NCBI GenBank assembly: GCA_035452965.1
Contig: DAOTCE010000012.1
Coordinates: 1-64,000, forward strand
Origin: Candidatus Paceibacterota bacterium
GTDB lineage: Bacteria > Verrucomicrobiota > Verrucomicrobiia > Limisphaerales > UBA8199
Direction of reading: 5' to 3'
Length of the DNA stretch: 64,000 bases
The position numbers were made by a program, and so were the translations under genes. Under the pieces are notes generated by a model. That model was not told where the DNA came from. It did no database searches and was given only the letters and a program-made list of their open reading frames with translations. Below are positions 18,174 through 26,905 of the stretch, piece after piece; position 1 is the first letter of the stretch; the number at the start of each line of letters is the position of its first letter.

Positions 18174-20972
18174 CTACAACGACTCCAGCGCCTTCCGGAC
18201 TCGGTCACGCTTGGTCTGCCACTCCGTCAGGCGCTGCTGGTGTTCCTGCAGCACCTTGGGCGGCGCTTTGGAGGTGAAGTTCGGATTGCTGAGTTTCTGG
18301 CTGACCTTGGCCATTTCGCTCTCGCTCTTTTCCAGCTCCTTGGCCAAGCGGGTCTTCTCGGCAACCACGTCAATTAGCCCTTCGAGCGGCAGGTAAAGCT
18401 CGCCAAGGTCGGAGTGGACGGTCGGCGTGCCTTGCTTCGGCTGATGATGGGCGTCGAGCTCCAACGCCTCGGCATTGAGCAGCAGCTTCAGCACTTCCGC
18501 GTCGCGCGGCGAGAGCTGGTTGGCGGGCTTGAATACAAACTTAACCTTCTTGCTCGCGGGAATGTTGCCTTCACGGCGCAAGTTGCGGCCCTGAGTGACC
18601 AGGTCGTACTTTTGGTTGACGAAGTCGAGGGTGGCGCTGTCCAAGCCGTAGTGGCTGCGGAAATCCTCTTCCAGCGGCTTGGGCCACGGGGCGAACATTA
18701 TGGTCTGGCCGCCCTGGTCCTCCGGCATGTCCTCGTGGTAAGCCATCCCCTGCCACAGCTCTTCGGTGATGAACGGCAGGAAGGGATGGAACAGGCGCAG
18801 GGTGTGGGAGAGGATGAAGTCAATGACTGCGAGGGTGTTGGCGCGGTGGGGGTCCTGGTCCGTGGTGCGGGCCGCGTTTTGCGTGGAGAGGACGGCTTTG
18901 CTGGCCTCCACATACCAGTCGCAGTATTCGCTCCAGAAGAAGCGGTAGAGGGTCTGCGTTGCCTCATTAAAGCGGTATTCCGCGAAGGCGGTGGTGATCT
19001 CCCGGATGGCCTGGTCGAGCTTGAGCAGGATCCACTTGTCGTCACTGGTCAGCAGGCGGGGGTCAATTTCGCCTTGCGGCTCGCCGCCCTGCATTTGGCG
19101 GAAGCGGCAGGCGTTCCAAAGCTTATTGCAGAAGTTGCGGCCCAGCTCGACGTCCTTCTCGTCGAAGAGCACATCCTGGCCAAGCGGCGCGCTGCGCATG
19201 GTGCCGAAGCGCAGCGCGTCGGCACCGTACTTGGCGATGAGTTTCAGCGGGTCGGGCGAGTTGCCCAGGCTCTTGCTCATCTTGCGGCCCAGCTTGTCAC
19301 GGATGATGCCGGTGAAATAGACGTTGCGGAAGGGTAGGTCCCCCATGAACTCGTAACCGGCCATGATCATCCGCGCCACCCAGAAAAAGATGATGTCCGG
19401 CCCCGTGACCAGGTCGGTGGTGGGGTAGAACTTCTTCAACGTGTCGGTCTGCTCCGGCCAGCCCATCGTGGCGAAGGGCCAGAGCCAGGAGCTGAACCAG
19501 GTGTCGAGGACGTCAGGATCTTGCTCCCAGTTCTCGGTATCAACTGGTGCCTCTAACGCGCAGTGAATGTTCTCCGCGCCTTCGATACTCGACCCTCGGC
19601 CTTCGGATTTCCTGTACCATACCGGCACGCGGTGTCCCCACCAAAGCTGCCGGCTGATGCACCAGTCACGGAGGTTCTGCATCCAGTAAGAGTAGGTTTT
19701 TACCCAGCGGTCGGGATGAAAGCGCATCCGTGGGTGGCTCCCGCTCTCCTCAGCGGGCCGCCGCGCCTCGGCACTACCCGTCGGCGCGGTGGGGACACCA
19801 CGCCCTGCCTCGTCAGCGGATTCCACGCAAGCGGTCGCCGGCTCCACGCTGGGATACTTCAGGAACCACTGCTCGCTCAGGTAAGGCTCGATGGGGACCT
19901 CGCTGCGCTGGCTGTAGCCAACATTGTGGACGTAATCCTCGACCTTCAGCAGCAGGCCCTGCTCGGTCAGTTTCTCGACAACGATCTGGCGCGCTTTCGT
20001 GCGGTCCATGTCGTCGAAGTCTTTGCCAGCCGTCTTGGTCATCTTGCCATCCGGGCCGATAACGATCGTAAATGGCAGTTTGTGCCGCAGGCCGATCTCG
20101 TAGTCCGCTTTGTCATGGGCGGGCGTCACCTTAACGCAGCCGGTACCGAATTTGGGGTCTACCAACTCATCCGCAATAACGGGGATGGGCTTGTTCTGTA
20201 AGGGAAGCAGGCACTTGCGGCCGACGATCTTCTGGTAGCGCGGGTCATTCGGGTTAACGGCCACCGCTTCGTCGCCAAGCATCGTCTCGGGGCGGGTGGT
20301 GGCGACGACGAGGAATTCGCGGGCCTCGGGCTGGCCCTGGTCGTCGAGGAGCGGGTATTTCAAGTGCCAAAGGTGGCCTTTCTCCTCGATCATCTCCACT
20401 TCTTCGTCGGAGAGAGCCGTGCGGGCGGCAGGGTCCCAATTGACCATGCGGGTGCCGCGATAGATGAGTCCTTTCTTATAAAGCTCAACGAAGACTTTCT
20501 GCACGCAGCGCGAGTAAGCCGAGTCCATGGTGAAGCGTTCGCGGGACCAATCGCACGAGCAACCCAGCTTCTTGAGTTGCTGAATGATGATGCCGCCGTG
20601 CTTCTCCTTCCACGCCCAGACATGCTCCAGGAACTTGTCGCGACCCAAGTCATCGCGGTGCTTCATCACGCCCTGCTTGCGGAGGGTTTTCTCCACCACC
20701 GCCTGTGTGGCAATGCCGGCGTGGTCGGTGCCGGGCAGCCACAGCACTTCCTTGCCGTCCATGCGGGCCTTGCGGGCGAGGATGTCCTGGATGGTGTTGT
20801 TGAGCACATGCCCCATGTGGAGCATGCCGGTGACATTTGGCGGCGGGATGACGATCGAATACGCCGGCTTGGCCGACGCCGGGTTGGCGGCGAACCAGTT
20901 GTGGTTCAGCCAGAATTCATACCACTTCTCCTCAACTGCTTGCGGTTCGTAGGCCTTGGGGATTTCAGGCAT
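18174..20972 (-). CDS. valS: Valine--tRNA ligase
   Basis: A protein of 932 residues (E. coli ValS has 951). It charges tRNA-Val with valine in the cytoplasm. The class I signatures are clear: PPPNVTGMLHMGH near residue 50, LPGTDHAGIATQ, the editing domain, and GRKMSKSLGNSPDP (KMSKS). An anticodon-binding region and a C-terminal coiled-coil arm (LAKELEKSESEMAKVSQKL) follow, with leucine and lysine spacing typical of ValS. An atypical stretch of about 30 residues rich in Ala, Glu, Gly and Arg lies near residue 400, between the normal FLKYPSVEPA and RWVKTYSYW segments, and is encoded by palindromic DNA (19741-19792 and flanks). The gene begins 7 bases after cimA, so the two are co-transcribed. 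Confidence 0.95.
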   Translation of the reverse strand: MPEIPKAYEPQAVEEKWYEFWLNHNWFAANPASAKPAYSIVIPPPNVTGMLHMGHVLNNTIQDILARKARMDGKEVLWLPGTDHAGIATQAVVEKTLRKQGVMKHRDDLGRDKFLEHVWAWKEKHGGIIIQQLKKLGCSCDWSRERFTMDSAYSRCVQKVFVELYKKGLIYRGTRMVNWDPAARTALSDEEVEMIEEKGHLWHLKYPLLDDQGQPEAREFLVVATTRPETMLGDEAVAVNPNDPRYQKIVGRKCLLPLQNKPIPVIADELVDPKFGTGCVKVTPAHDKADYEIGLRHKLPFTIVIGPDGKMTKTAGKDFDDMDRTKARQIVVEKLTEQGLLLKVEDYVHNVGYSQRSEVPIEPYLSEQWFLKYPSVEPATACVESADEAGRGVPTAPTGSAEARRPAEESGSHPRMRFHPDRWVKTYSYWMQNLRDWCISRQLWWGHRVPVWYRKSEGRGSSIEGAENIHCALEAPVDTENWEQDPDVLDTWFSSWLWPFATMGWPEQTDTLKKFYPTTDLVTGPDIIFFWVARMIMAGYEFMGDLPFRNVYFTGIIRDKLGRKMSKSLGNSPDPLKLIAKYGADALRFGTMRSAPLGQDVLFDEKDVELGRNFCNKLWNACRFRQMQGGEPQGEIDPRLLTSDDKWILLKLDQAIREITTAFAEYRFNEATQTLYRFFWSEYCDWYVEASKAVLSTQNAARTTDQDPHRANTLAVIDFILSHTLRLFHPFLPFITEELWQGMAYHEDMPEDQGGQTIMFAPWPKPLEEDFRSHYGLDSATLDFVNQKYDLVTQGRNLRREGNIPASKKVKFVFKPANQLSPRDAEVLKLLLNAEALELDAHHQPKQGTPTVHSDLGELYLPLEGLIDVVAEKTRLAKELEKSESEMAKVSQKLSNPNFTSKAPPKVLQEHQQRLTEWQTKRDRVRKALESL
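19741..19792. repeat. Palindromic insertion within valS
   Basis: A hairpin CCGCT/AGCGG (19741-19756) is next to a larger one whose arms 19758-19767 and 19783-19792 pair at 9 of 10 positions around a 15-base loop. On the minus strand this encodes the low-complexity extra segment of ValS. No such segment is expected at this site in the family, so a REP-like element has probably been inserted in frame; the full insert may run to about 19830. Confidence 0.6.
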
Positions 20973-20979
20973 GGCAGAA

Positions 20980-22545
20980 TCACTTGCGCATCAACGCGTA
21001 TTCCAGGCTGTCCACGAGCGCTTGAAGGCTGGCCTCGATGATGTTGTCGTTGACCCCGACGGTGCCCCATTCGTTCTTGCCGTCGGTGGATTGGATGAGC
21101 ACGCGCGTTCGGGCGCCGGTGCCGGTGGAGGATTCCAGGATGCGCACCTTGTAGTCGGTCAGCACCACTTGTTGCAGGCGCGGGTAGAATTTAACCAGCG
21201 CGGCGCGTAACGCCCTGTCCAGCGCGTTAACCGGGCCATCCCCTTCGGCCACCGTGTGGCCAGCCTCCGCACCGACCCGCACTTTAACGGTGGCCTCGCA
21301 GATCGAATTCGGCCCGTCGCGCCGCATGGAGACATGGTAGCCGTCCACGGCGAAGGGGAGTTTTCGCTTTTCCAATTCCCGGCTAATCAGCAGTGCCAGC
21401 GAGGCTTCGGCGGCCTCGAATTCATAGCCCTCGTGCTCCAGATCCTTGATGCGCGCCAGGATGGGCTTGAGTTCCGGCGTCTCGTTGGTCACGCGGAAGC
21501 CCAGCTCTTGCGCCTTCATGACGATGTTACTTTTGCCGGCCAGGTCGCTTACCAGCACGCGCCGCAGGTTGCCCACCAGCGCCGGGTCAATGTGTTCGAA
21601 GCTCCGCACCACCTTTTGCACCGCGTTGACGTGCATGCCTCCTTTGTGGGCGAAAGCAGTCTGGCCCACCCACGGCTGGCGCGGGTTGTGGCGGAAATTG
21701 GCGATCTCATCCACAAATTGGGAAACCTCGCGCAACTGCGCCAGGGAGGCTTCCGGCACACAGAGCTTCTTCATCTTGAAGGCGATATTGGGGATGACGC
21801 TGGTAAGATTGCAGTTGCCGGTGCGCTCGCCATAGCCGTTTATCGTGCCTTGCACATGAGTCGCGCCCGCCTCGATTGCCGCCAGCGCGTTGGCCACCCC
21901 GAGACCAATATCGTCGTGGGTGTGGATGCCCAGGCGCGTTGTCAATTTGCCCCGCGCCGCGGCCGCGATGGCTGCCGCCTCGCGTGACAAAGACCCGCCA
22001 TTGGTGTCGCACAGAACGACAATGTCCGCTCCCGCCTTTTCGGCCGACTGCCAGGTTGCCAGGGCGTATTCGGGATCGTCCTTGTAGCCGTCCAAGGCGT
22101 GTTCAGCGTCGTAAACGACAAATTTGCCATGGTCCTTCAGGAAGCGCACCGTGTCGGCGATCATCGCCAGGTTTTCTTCGGGCGTGGTGCGCAGGACTTC
22201 CTTAACGTGGAGCAGCCAGGTCTTGCCGAAGATCGTGACTACAGGTGTCTCCGCTTCCAGGAGCAACCGCACCTGGTCATCGCTCTCAACGGCAACGCCC
22301 TTGCGGCGGGTGGAGCCGAAAGCGGCCAGGCGGGTGTGCTTGAACTTCCGGCGCCGGGCCTCGGCAAAAAACTCGATGTCCTTGGGGTTGGACCCCGGCC
22401 AGCCACCCTCGATGTAATGAACACCGAACGCATCGAGCTTCTCGGCGATGCGCAGCTTGTCCATCACCGAAAAGTTGATGCCTTCACCCTGACTGCCATC
22501 GCGCAGGGTTGTATCGTATATTTCGACTTCGGGTTTCATAACCAT
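20980..22545 (-). CDS. cimA: Citramalate synthase
   Basis: A protein of 521 residues of the isopropylmalate/homocitrate synthase family. It starts MVMKPEVEIYDTTLRDGSQGEG; the second Met is an equal start candidate. The metal-binding HTHDDIGLGVANALAAIE and GTINGYGERTGNCNL match the citramalate branch (TIGR00977-type length and wording) better than LeuA. The C-terminal regulatory domain (about residues 400-521) is complete. It condenses pyruvate with acetyl-CoA to citramalate, the first step of threonine-independent isoleucine synthesis. It leads the operon with valS and the inositol monophosphatase gene. Upstream is a repeated regulatory element (22622-22706) with a plausible promoter. Confidence 0.9.
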   Translation of the reverse strand: MVMKPEVEIYDTTLRDGSQGEGINFSVMDKLRIAEKLDAFGVHYIEGGWPGSNPKDIEFFAEARRRKFKHTRLAAFGSTRRKGVAVESDDQVRLLLEAETPVVTIFGKTWLLHVKEVLRTTPEENLAMIADTVRFLKDHGKFVVYDAEHALDGYKDDPEYALATWQSAEKAGADIVVLCDTNGGSLSREAAAIAAAARGKLTTRLGIHTHDDIGLGVANALAAIEAGATHVQGTINGYGERTGNCNLTSVIPNIAFKMKKLCVPEASLAQLREVSQFVDEIANFRHNPRQPWVGQTAFAHKGGMHVNAVQKVVRSFEHIDPALVGNLRRVLVSDLAGKSNIVMKAQELGFRVTNETPELKPILARIKDLEHEGYEFEAAEASLALLISRELEKRKLPFAVDGYHVSMRRDGPNSICEATVKVRVGAEAGHTVAEGDGPVNALDRALRAALVKFYPRLQQVVLTDYKVRILESSTGTGARTRVLIQSTDGKNEWGTVGVNDNIIEASLQALVDSLEYALMRK

Positions 22546-22621
22546 GCCCGCAACTGCGGGAAGGAATATCTACGCCAAAGCCGCTCGGATGCAAAGCTCA
22601 AAGACATCCTTGCACCCCTGC

Positions 22622-22706
22622 AATCCATTAAGCCGCTGAGAAGATGTCAAGGCTGTATCCACGGTGTGGAGCCGGTGAGGATAGGGTTAGTATACGGAGA
22701 GGGTCC
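22622..22706 (-). promoter_or_regulatory. Repeated element with candidate promoter upstream of cimA
   Basis: Bases 22642-22670 are identical to 36508-36536, and the match continues less strictly to 22706. On the minus strand the shared part contains a perfect TTGACA (complement of 22645-22650). Seventeen bases on is TGGATT (complement of 22622-22627), a weak -10. This would start transcription about 70 bases before cimA. TCCAC-GGT-GTGGA within the element is a small palindrome and a possible operator. Confidence 0.5.
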
Positions 22707-22738
22707 AGCGTGCCGATCGCGAAGGATGAGCCGCGGCC

Positions 22739-25117
22739 TTAAGGCTCCGGCCATTTCAGTTGCTGGTGGAGGAAGTCAAAGGTGCCCACGCCGTTGATGG
22801 TGTGGCCGCCGTCGAAGAACTCGATCGCAGTGTGGTTGCCGACGTCCAAGCGGTCATAAAGCCGGCGCACCTTGGCATACTCGTCCGCGACCCACTTGTC
22901 CAGGCCGACCGGGTCGTTGTGCCCGCGCTCAACCATAAACGGCCGGGGAACGATCAAGGCGGCCATCTCCGCATGGCCGAAGGTTCCACCGAGGTTGAAG
23001 TCGGGCATTTCGTATTCGCCGTGGAACATGTAACTGGTCGAGACCTCCAGCGATACATTCTTGCGGGTCCAATCGTTAAAGCTGCCCGAGGAGATAGAAA
23101 GGGCGTAGCCGTCCAGTACCGACGGCACGCGCATGGACGAGTTGCCGCCGTACGAGAGGCCGTAGAAGGCAATGCGCTTGGCGTCCACGAACGGCAGCAT
23201 GCCCAGCCAGTCAAGGATACGATTGTGCTGGGCGATGATAACAGAGAAGAGGGATGCTTTGAGCGGGTTGGCTTTGCGCTGCAGCTGGCGGAACGTGTCT
23301 CCGCCCCGGTAGGGATTGTGGGGCGCAAAGACGATGAAGCCACGGTCGGCCAGCCGCGCCGCGAAGCCTTTGTAGCAGCCGAACGCGGGGTTCTTTGAAT
23401 CTTCGGTGATCACGTCTGCGGGCAGTCCCTCCAAGCCGTGTTGGCATACGACCACGGGTCGGCGTTCGCCCGGCCAGAGGTTCCCGGGCAGGAGCAGGAT
23501 GCCCCAGGCAAAAACGTCCGGATAGACGTCGAGGACTACATCGTAGGCCGCCCACCCCCTGGGTGTGATACCGCCAGAATCGGCAGTGGCCGGTTCAAAA
23601 CGGCGGGTACGCGGGTTGGCCGGGAGAGCAGGGGGTGGCAAGCGGCCAGTGATGTCATCCCAAAGGATCTGCTTTAATGGCGCGCACGCGGCCTCCCAGT
23701 CGCGCGCTGTGGCCGCCTCCAGGCGGTTCCAAAAGAACGCCGCACGCACGCGCTCCGACTCGCGCAGCAGTTTCTGAGTGTGTTCCTGCAGTTGCTTAAC
23801 TTGCCGCTGCTGCCGCGTCGCGAGGTCCACGGGCGCGCGCAGATGCGTTGGTGATTTACTGGCGCGCGTGAGTCGTTTCGCTGAATCACCCAATGCGTTG
23901 AGGAGGGCGAGGAGGGCGCGGTCAGAGCCCGGCCCGGTGGTCATGCCTTCGGTGCCGGTGATAAGGCTAAAGCGGTCGAGAACCTTCGGATCGCCGCCTT
24001 TGAGCAGTGTTCGCGCCCGCTCAAACTCGGCCTCCACTGTCGCATAATCCGGCGTCGTGATCTTCCCGGGCGCGGCCCCCGTCCGGCCCGCGCGTGGCTT
24101 GGGAGGGCCTTTGACTTTGGGCGCCTCGCTGTGTTCGACCACCAGGGCGCGCGGCGCGATGAGGCTGGCGACTTCCGCATCGCCGAACTCTCGGAGCAGC
24201 CCAAACAGGTTCCGGTAAATCGGCTCCTCCCAAAGCCTTTGGCGGGAGTCGAAGAAGCCGCTTACCAGGGCGGCCTCAATTCGCGGATCCAGCGCAGCGG
24301 CATAGAAGGCAATCAGGCCGCCCTCCCCATAACCGGCGACGCCAATCTTCCGGGCATTGCCTTCACCTTGCTGGCCTTTGCCTGCAAAATACTCCACAGC
24401 GGCCAGAACCTTCTGCACTTCATAGCCAACAATATGCCGGCCCAGCGGGTAGGCCTGGCGATAAATCCACTCGCGGTGGGGCAGGTTGGTCTGGCGATTG
24501 ATTTCGGGGTTGCCAGACCAAGTGTCCTGCCGATCTACCAGCACCGGCACCAGGACCTGGCACCCATGCTCTGCCAGCCGGCGCGCGAACTGATGTTCAG
24601 GCGCGAGCCCGGGGGCAAGCCCGACCAGCATTTCCGGCGTCTGATCGGCGTCCGGAATCGCCACGACGCTGATGCGCGGTTGGTTGGTGGGATAGAGGAA
24701 GAGGCCTTCGCCAAACACCCCTTCAAAGACAGGCCAGCGCACCGCCTCGACAGTGAAGGAGTATGACTCACCAACCATGGACGGATTTCGGGTGTTTCGG
24801 AGGGTGTCGAGCGCCTTCACCGGCAGGCGCGCGTCAACGGCGCCGATCATCTTGCGCAATCGCTCGCGGTTGGGCTGGACGGAGGTGTCGTAGGCCTGAC
24901 TGGAGGAGAAGTCGCGCTGCCAAAACTGCTGCCGTCCGGCAGGTGACTGTTCGGTCTCGCGCAGGAAGTACCGGTCAATGCCGGCGACCATTTGGGCGGA
25001 GAGGTCGCCCTGCAGCATGAGCGGCCGGGTTCCCGGCAGAGTGTCCTGTGCCGGGCAGAGCAAATGTGTTCCGAGTGCGAAAAGGCACCATACTCGGGCT
25101 GACATCGGGGCAATCAC
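22739..25117 (-). CDS. Secreted tandem alpha/beta hydrolase (dienelactone hydrolase/acetyl xylan esterase type)
   Basis: A protein of 792 residues; ATG 25105 (MSARVWCL) would give a cleaner signal peptide ending near CPAQ. Two successive alpha/beta-hydrolase units are recognisable. The first half has the nucleophile-elbow position as GVAGYGEGG, where the expected Ser is Glu, followed by LIAPRALVVEHSEAP. The second half has an intact elbow (FYGLSYGGNSS), then LIVPRPFMVERGHNDP and a late FFDGGHTINGVG that supplies the histidine. Only the second unit is likely to be catalytic, as an esterase of polysaccharide side groups or a related ester (family inference). The gene is followed, 193 bases downstream, by the cimA operon on the same strand. 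Confidence 0.75.
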   Translation of the reverse strand: MIAPMSARVWCLFALGTHLLCPAQDTLPGTRPLMLQGDLSAQMVAGIDRYFLRETEQSPAGRQQFWQRDFSSSQAYDTSVQPNRERLRKMIGAVDARLPVKALDTLRNTRNPSMVGESYSFTVEAVRWPVFEGVFGEGLFLYPTNQPRISVVAIPDADQTPEMLVGLAPGLAPEHQFARRLAEHGCQVLVPVLVDRQDTWSGNPEINRQTNLPHREWIYRQAYPLGRHIVGYEVQKVLAAVEYFAGKGQQGEGNARKIGVAGYGEGGLIAFYAAALDPRIEAALVSGFFDSRQRLWEEPIYRNLFGLLREFGDAEVASLIAPRALVVEHSEAPKVKGPPKPRAGRTGAAPGKITTPDYATVEAEFERARTLLKGGDPKVLDRFSLITGTEGMTTGPGSDRALLALLNALGDSAKRLTRASKSPTHLRAPVDLATRQQRQVKQLQEHTQKLLRESERVRAAFFWNRLEAATARDWEAACAPLKQILWDDITGRLPPPALPANPRTRRFEPATADSGGITPRGWAAYDVVLDVYPDVFAWGILLLPGNLWPGERRPVVVCQHGLEGLPADVITEDSKNPAFGCYKGFAARLADRGFIVFAPHNPYRGGDTFRQLQRKANPLKASLFSVIIAQHNRILDWLGMLPFVDAKRIAFYGLSYGGNSSMRVPSVLDGYALSISSGSFNDWTRKNVSLEVSTSYMFHGEYEMPDFNLGGTFGHAEMAALIVPRPFMVERGHNDPVGLDKWVADEYAKVRRLYDRLDVGNHTAIEFFDGGHTINGVGTFDFLHQQLKWPEP

Positions 25118-25129
25118 GGGGCTGCCGAA

Positions 25130-25318
25130 CTAGGCCCACCGGTTGGCCGGCTTGGTCAACCCGTGATCGGCCAAGACGAGCGTGCAATGCGTGGCGGAAA
25201 TTGTGGGGTGCTCAATTTGGAATGCACTCTCGGGGCCGCGCCCAAAGCGATTGACGCCCAGGTTGAGCTCTATCACCCGGTCACAAAAATCGGCAACGTC
25301 TATTAACAGGCTAGCCAT
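25130..25318 (-). pseudogene. Remnant of an FHA-domain gene
   Basis: A frame of 62 residues has the first half of a forkhead-associated domain: ELNLGVNRFGRGPESAF, then HPTISATHCTLVLADHGL, equivalent to the GR and SxxH phosphothreonine-binding positions. It stops where the second half (the usual DxxSTNGT part) should begin. It ends 12 bases before the start of the hydrolase gene, so the 3' part was probably lost in a rearrangement. This is the only gene-like content in 25118-25432. Confidence 0.5.
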
Positions 25319-25432
25319 TCGGCTCCTTCCAGCGCGCGAATAGATACCGCCCGCAACGAGCGATGTCTATCGCAATGTGCCGCTCCCGAATCTAATTGCC
25401 TATGAGGCCGGGAGTTTGGAAAACTGGCCGTC

Positions 25433-26878
25433 ATGAAACTTGGATCGGCCGGTCGGAGAACTCTGTTCGTGCTGGCAATCACGGTCTGGTTCCAGGGGCT
25501 CTGCCTGTCCCAGCCGTTCGAACCGGGCAAAGCCCAGGCTGTCGCCGGTTGGGCCGAGGTCGAAATCACGCCGCCGCTGGGCATCGCCCTGGGCGGACGA
25601 GGAGGAGCAGAGACCACAGCCAACAAGGTGCTCGATCCGCTGTTCGCACAGGTGCTGTGCTTGCGGGACGGCAACGGAGACGGATTTGTGCTGGCCTCGC
25701 TGGACCTGATCGGGCTGCCGCATGACTTGAGCGATCGCATCCGCACGCGCATGGTGCAGGAGCTGGGAGTGGACTGGAACCTTGTGGTCCTGAATGCATC
25801 GCACACGCATAGCGGGCCCCATATGCTGCGCAGCCTGATGGCCGGGGTCGGACCGGCGCCAAAGGTGGAGACGGATTACTTCAAGGCGCTCGAAGAGAAG
25901 TTGATCGCTGCGGCGCACGCGGCAGGCCAAACCATGCAACCGGTGCGGGTGGAGGTGTACCATGGGCACACTGACATTGGCATCAACCGCCGCGGCCAGA
26001 ACCGGCAGGGTCAACGCGGGATGCACCCTAATTCCAAAGGCCCGTTTGACGACCGGGTCTGGGTGATGAAGCTCACGCCCGAACGTGGCGGGGCGCCGGC
26101 GGTGGTGTTTTCCTGCGCATGCCATGCGGTGATCGCGTACGGCTTTGACTATGCGGCCATATCGGCTGACTTTCCGGGCGCGGCCCGCAGGTTTCTGCGC
26201 GAGGCGCTGGGGCCTAAGGCGCACGCGCAATTCGTGCAGGGCTTTGCCGGTGACATCCGTCCGCGCATCCTGGCGGACCTGGACCAGCGCCGGTTTCGCA
26301 AAGCGAAGCCAGACGACCTGGAGCGGGCCGGGCGGGCGTTGTCCGGTGCGGTGCTGACGGTTCTCAAGTCGCCCGGCGAAGGTCTTTCCCTGGACCTTGC
26401 GGGGGCCGGCGACCGGCCGTTCCTGCGGCGGGACAAGCCGCCACCACGCGAGCGTTACGAGAAAATGCGGGCCGATGCGCTTGTCGCAACCAACGCGTAC
26501 CGCCTGGCGGTAGCCGATTACTGGCTCAAACGCTACGACTCGGACGAAGGCTTTGCGCGCGGTGACGCGTGGCCATTGGGCCTGATTCGGCTGGGCGACA
26601 ATCAGTGGATCGTGCATTCCGGTGGGGAGCCGTGCATCGAGTGGCGGGCGAAGATGTCTCAGTGGCTCGCGCCGCGGAACCTCGTGACCTGGGGGTACAC
26701 CCAGGAAGCGAGAACATATTTGCCCACGGAGTCAATGTTGCCGGAAGGCGGCTACGAGGTCCTCGATTCCAACCTGGGGCGGGAGAGCACGCCGGCGCCA
26801 TTCGCCATCGGCATTGAGCGCGCTGTGCGGGAAAGCCTCTTGCGGCAATTGGCCTTCATCGAGGCCAAGGCGCATTAG
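25433..26878 (+). CDS. Secreted neutral/alkaline ceramidase-like protein
   Basis: A protein of 481 residues. The signal peptide is clear (RRTLFVLAITVWFQGLCLSQ). The mature part starts with GWAEVEITPPLGIALGGRGG, the opening typical of the neutral/alkaline non-lysosomal ceramidase N-terminal domain. It continues with LNASHTHSGPH, whose histidines bind zinc in ceramidases, and SCACHAVIAYG, another His-containing segment. Full ceramidases are longer (about 650 residues) and have a C-terminal Ig-like domain that is absent here. Verrucomicrobiota carry many such short relatives of unknown substrate, so hydrolysis of an amide or ester outside the cytoplasm is as far as I would go. It is a single gene; the neighbours on both sides face the other way. 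Confidence 0.75.
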   Translation: MKLGSAGRRTLFVLAITVWFQGLCLSQPFEPGKAQAVAGWAEVEITPPLGIALGGRGGAETTANKVLDPLFAQVLCLRDGNGDGFVLASLDLIGLPHDLSDRIRTRMVQELGVDWNLVVLNASHTHSGPHMLRSLMAGVGPAPKVETDYFKALEEKLIAAAHAAGQTMQPVRVEVYHGHTDIGINRRGQNRQGQRGMHPNSKGPFDDRVWVMKLTPERGGAPAVVFSCACHAVIAYGFDYAAISADFPGAARRFLREALGPKAHAQFVQGFAGDIRPRILADLDQRRFRKAKPDDLERAGRALSGAVLTVLKSPGEGLSLDLAGAGDRPFLRRDKPPPRERYEKMRADALVATNAYRLAVADYWLKRYDSDEGFARGDAWPLGLIRLGDNQWIVHSGGEPCIEWRAKMSQWLAPRNLVTWGYTQEARTYLPTESMLPEGGYEVLDSNLGRESTPAPFAIGIERAVRESLLRQLAFIEAKAH

Positions 26879-26905
26879 CCAGGTGCGCCGCTGGGGCGGT
26901 TGCGC

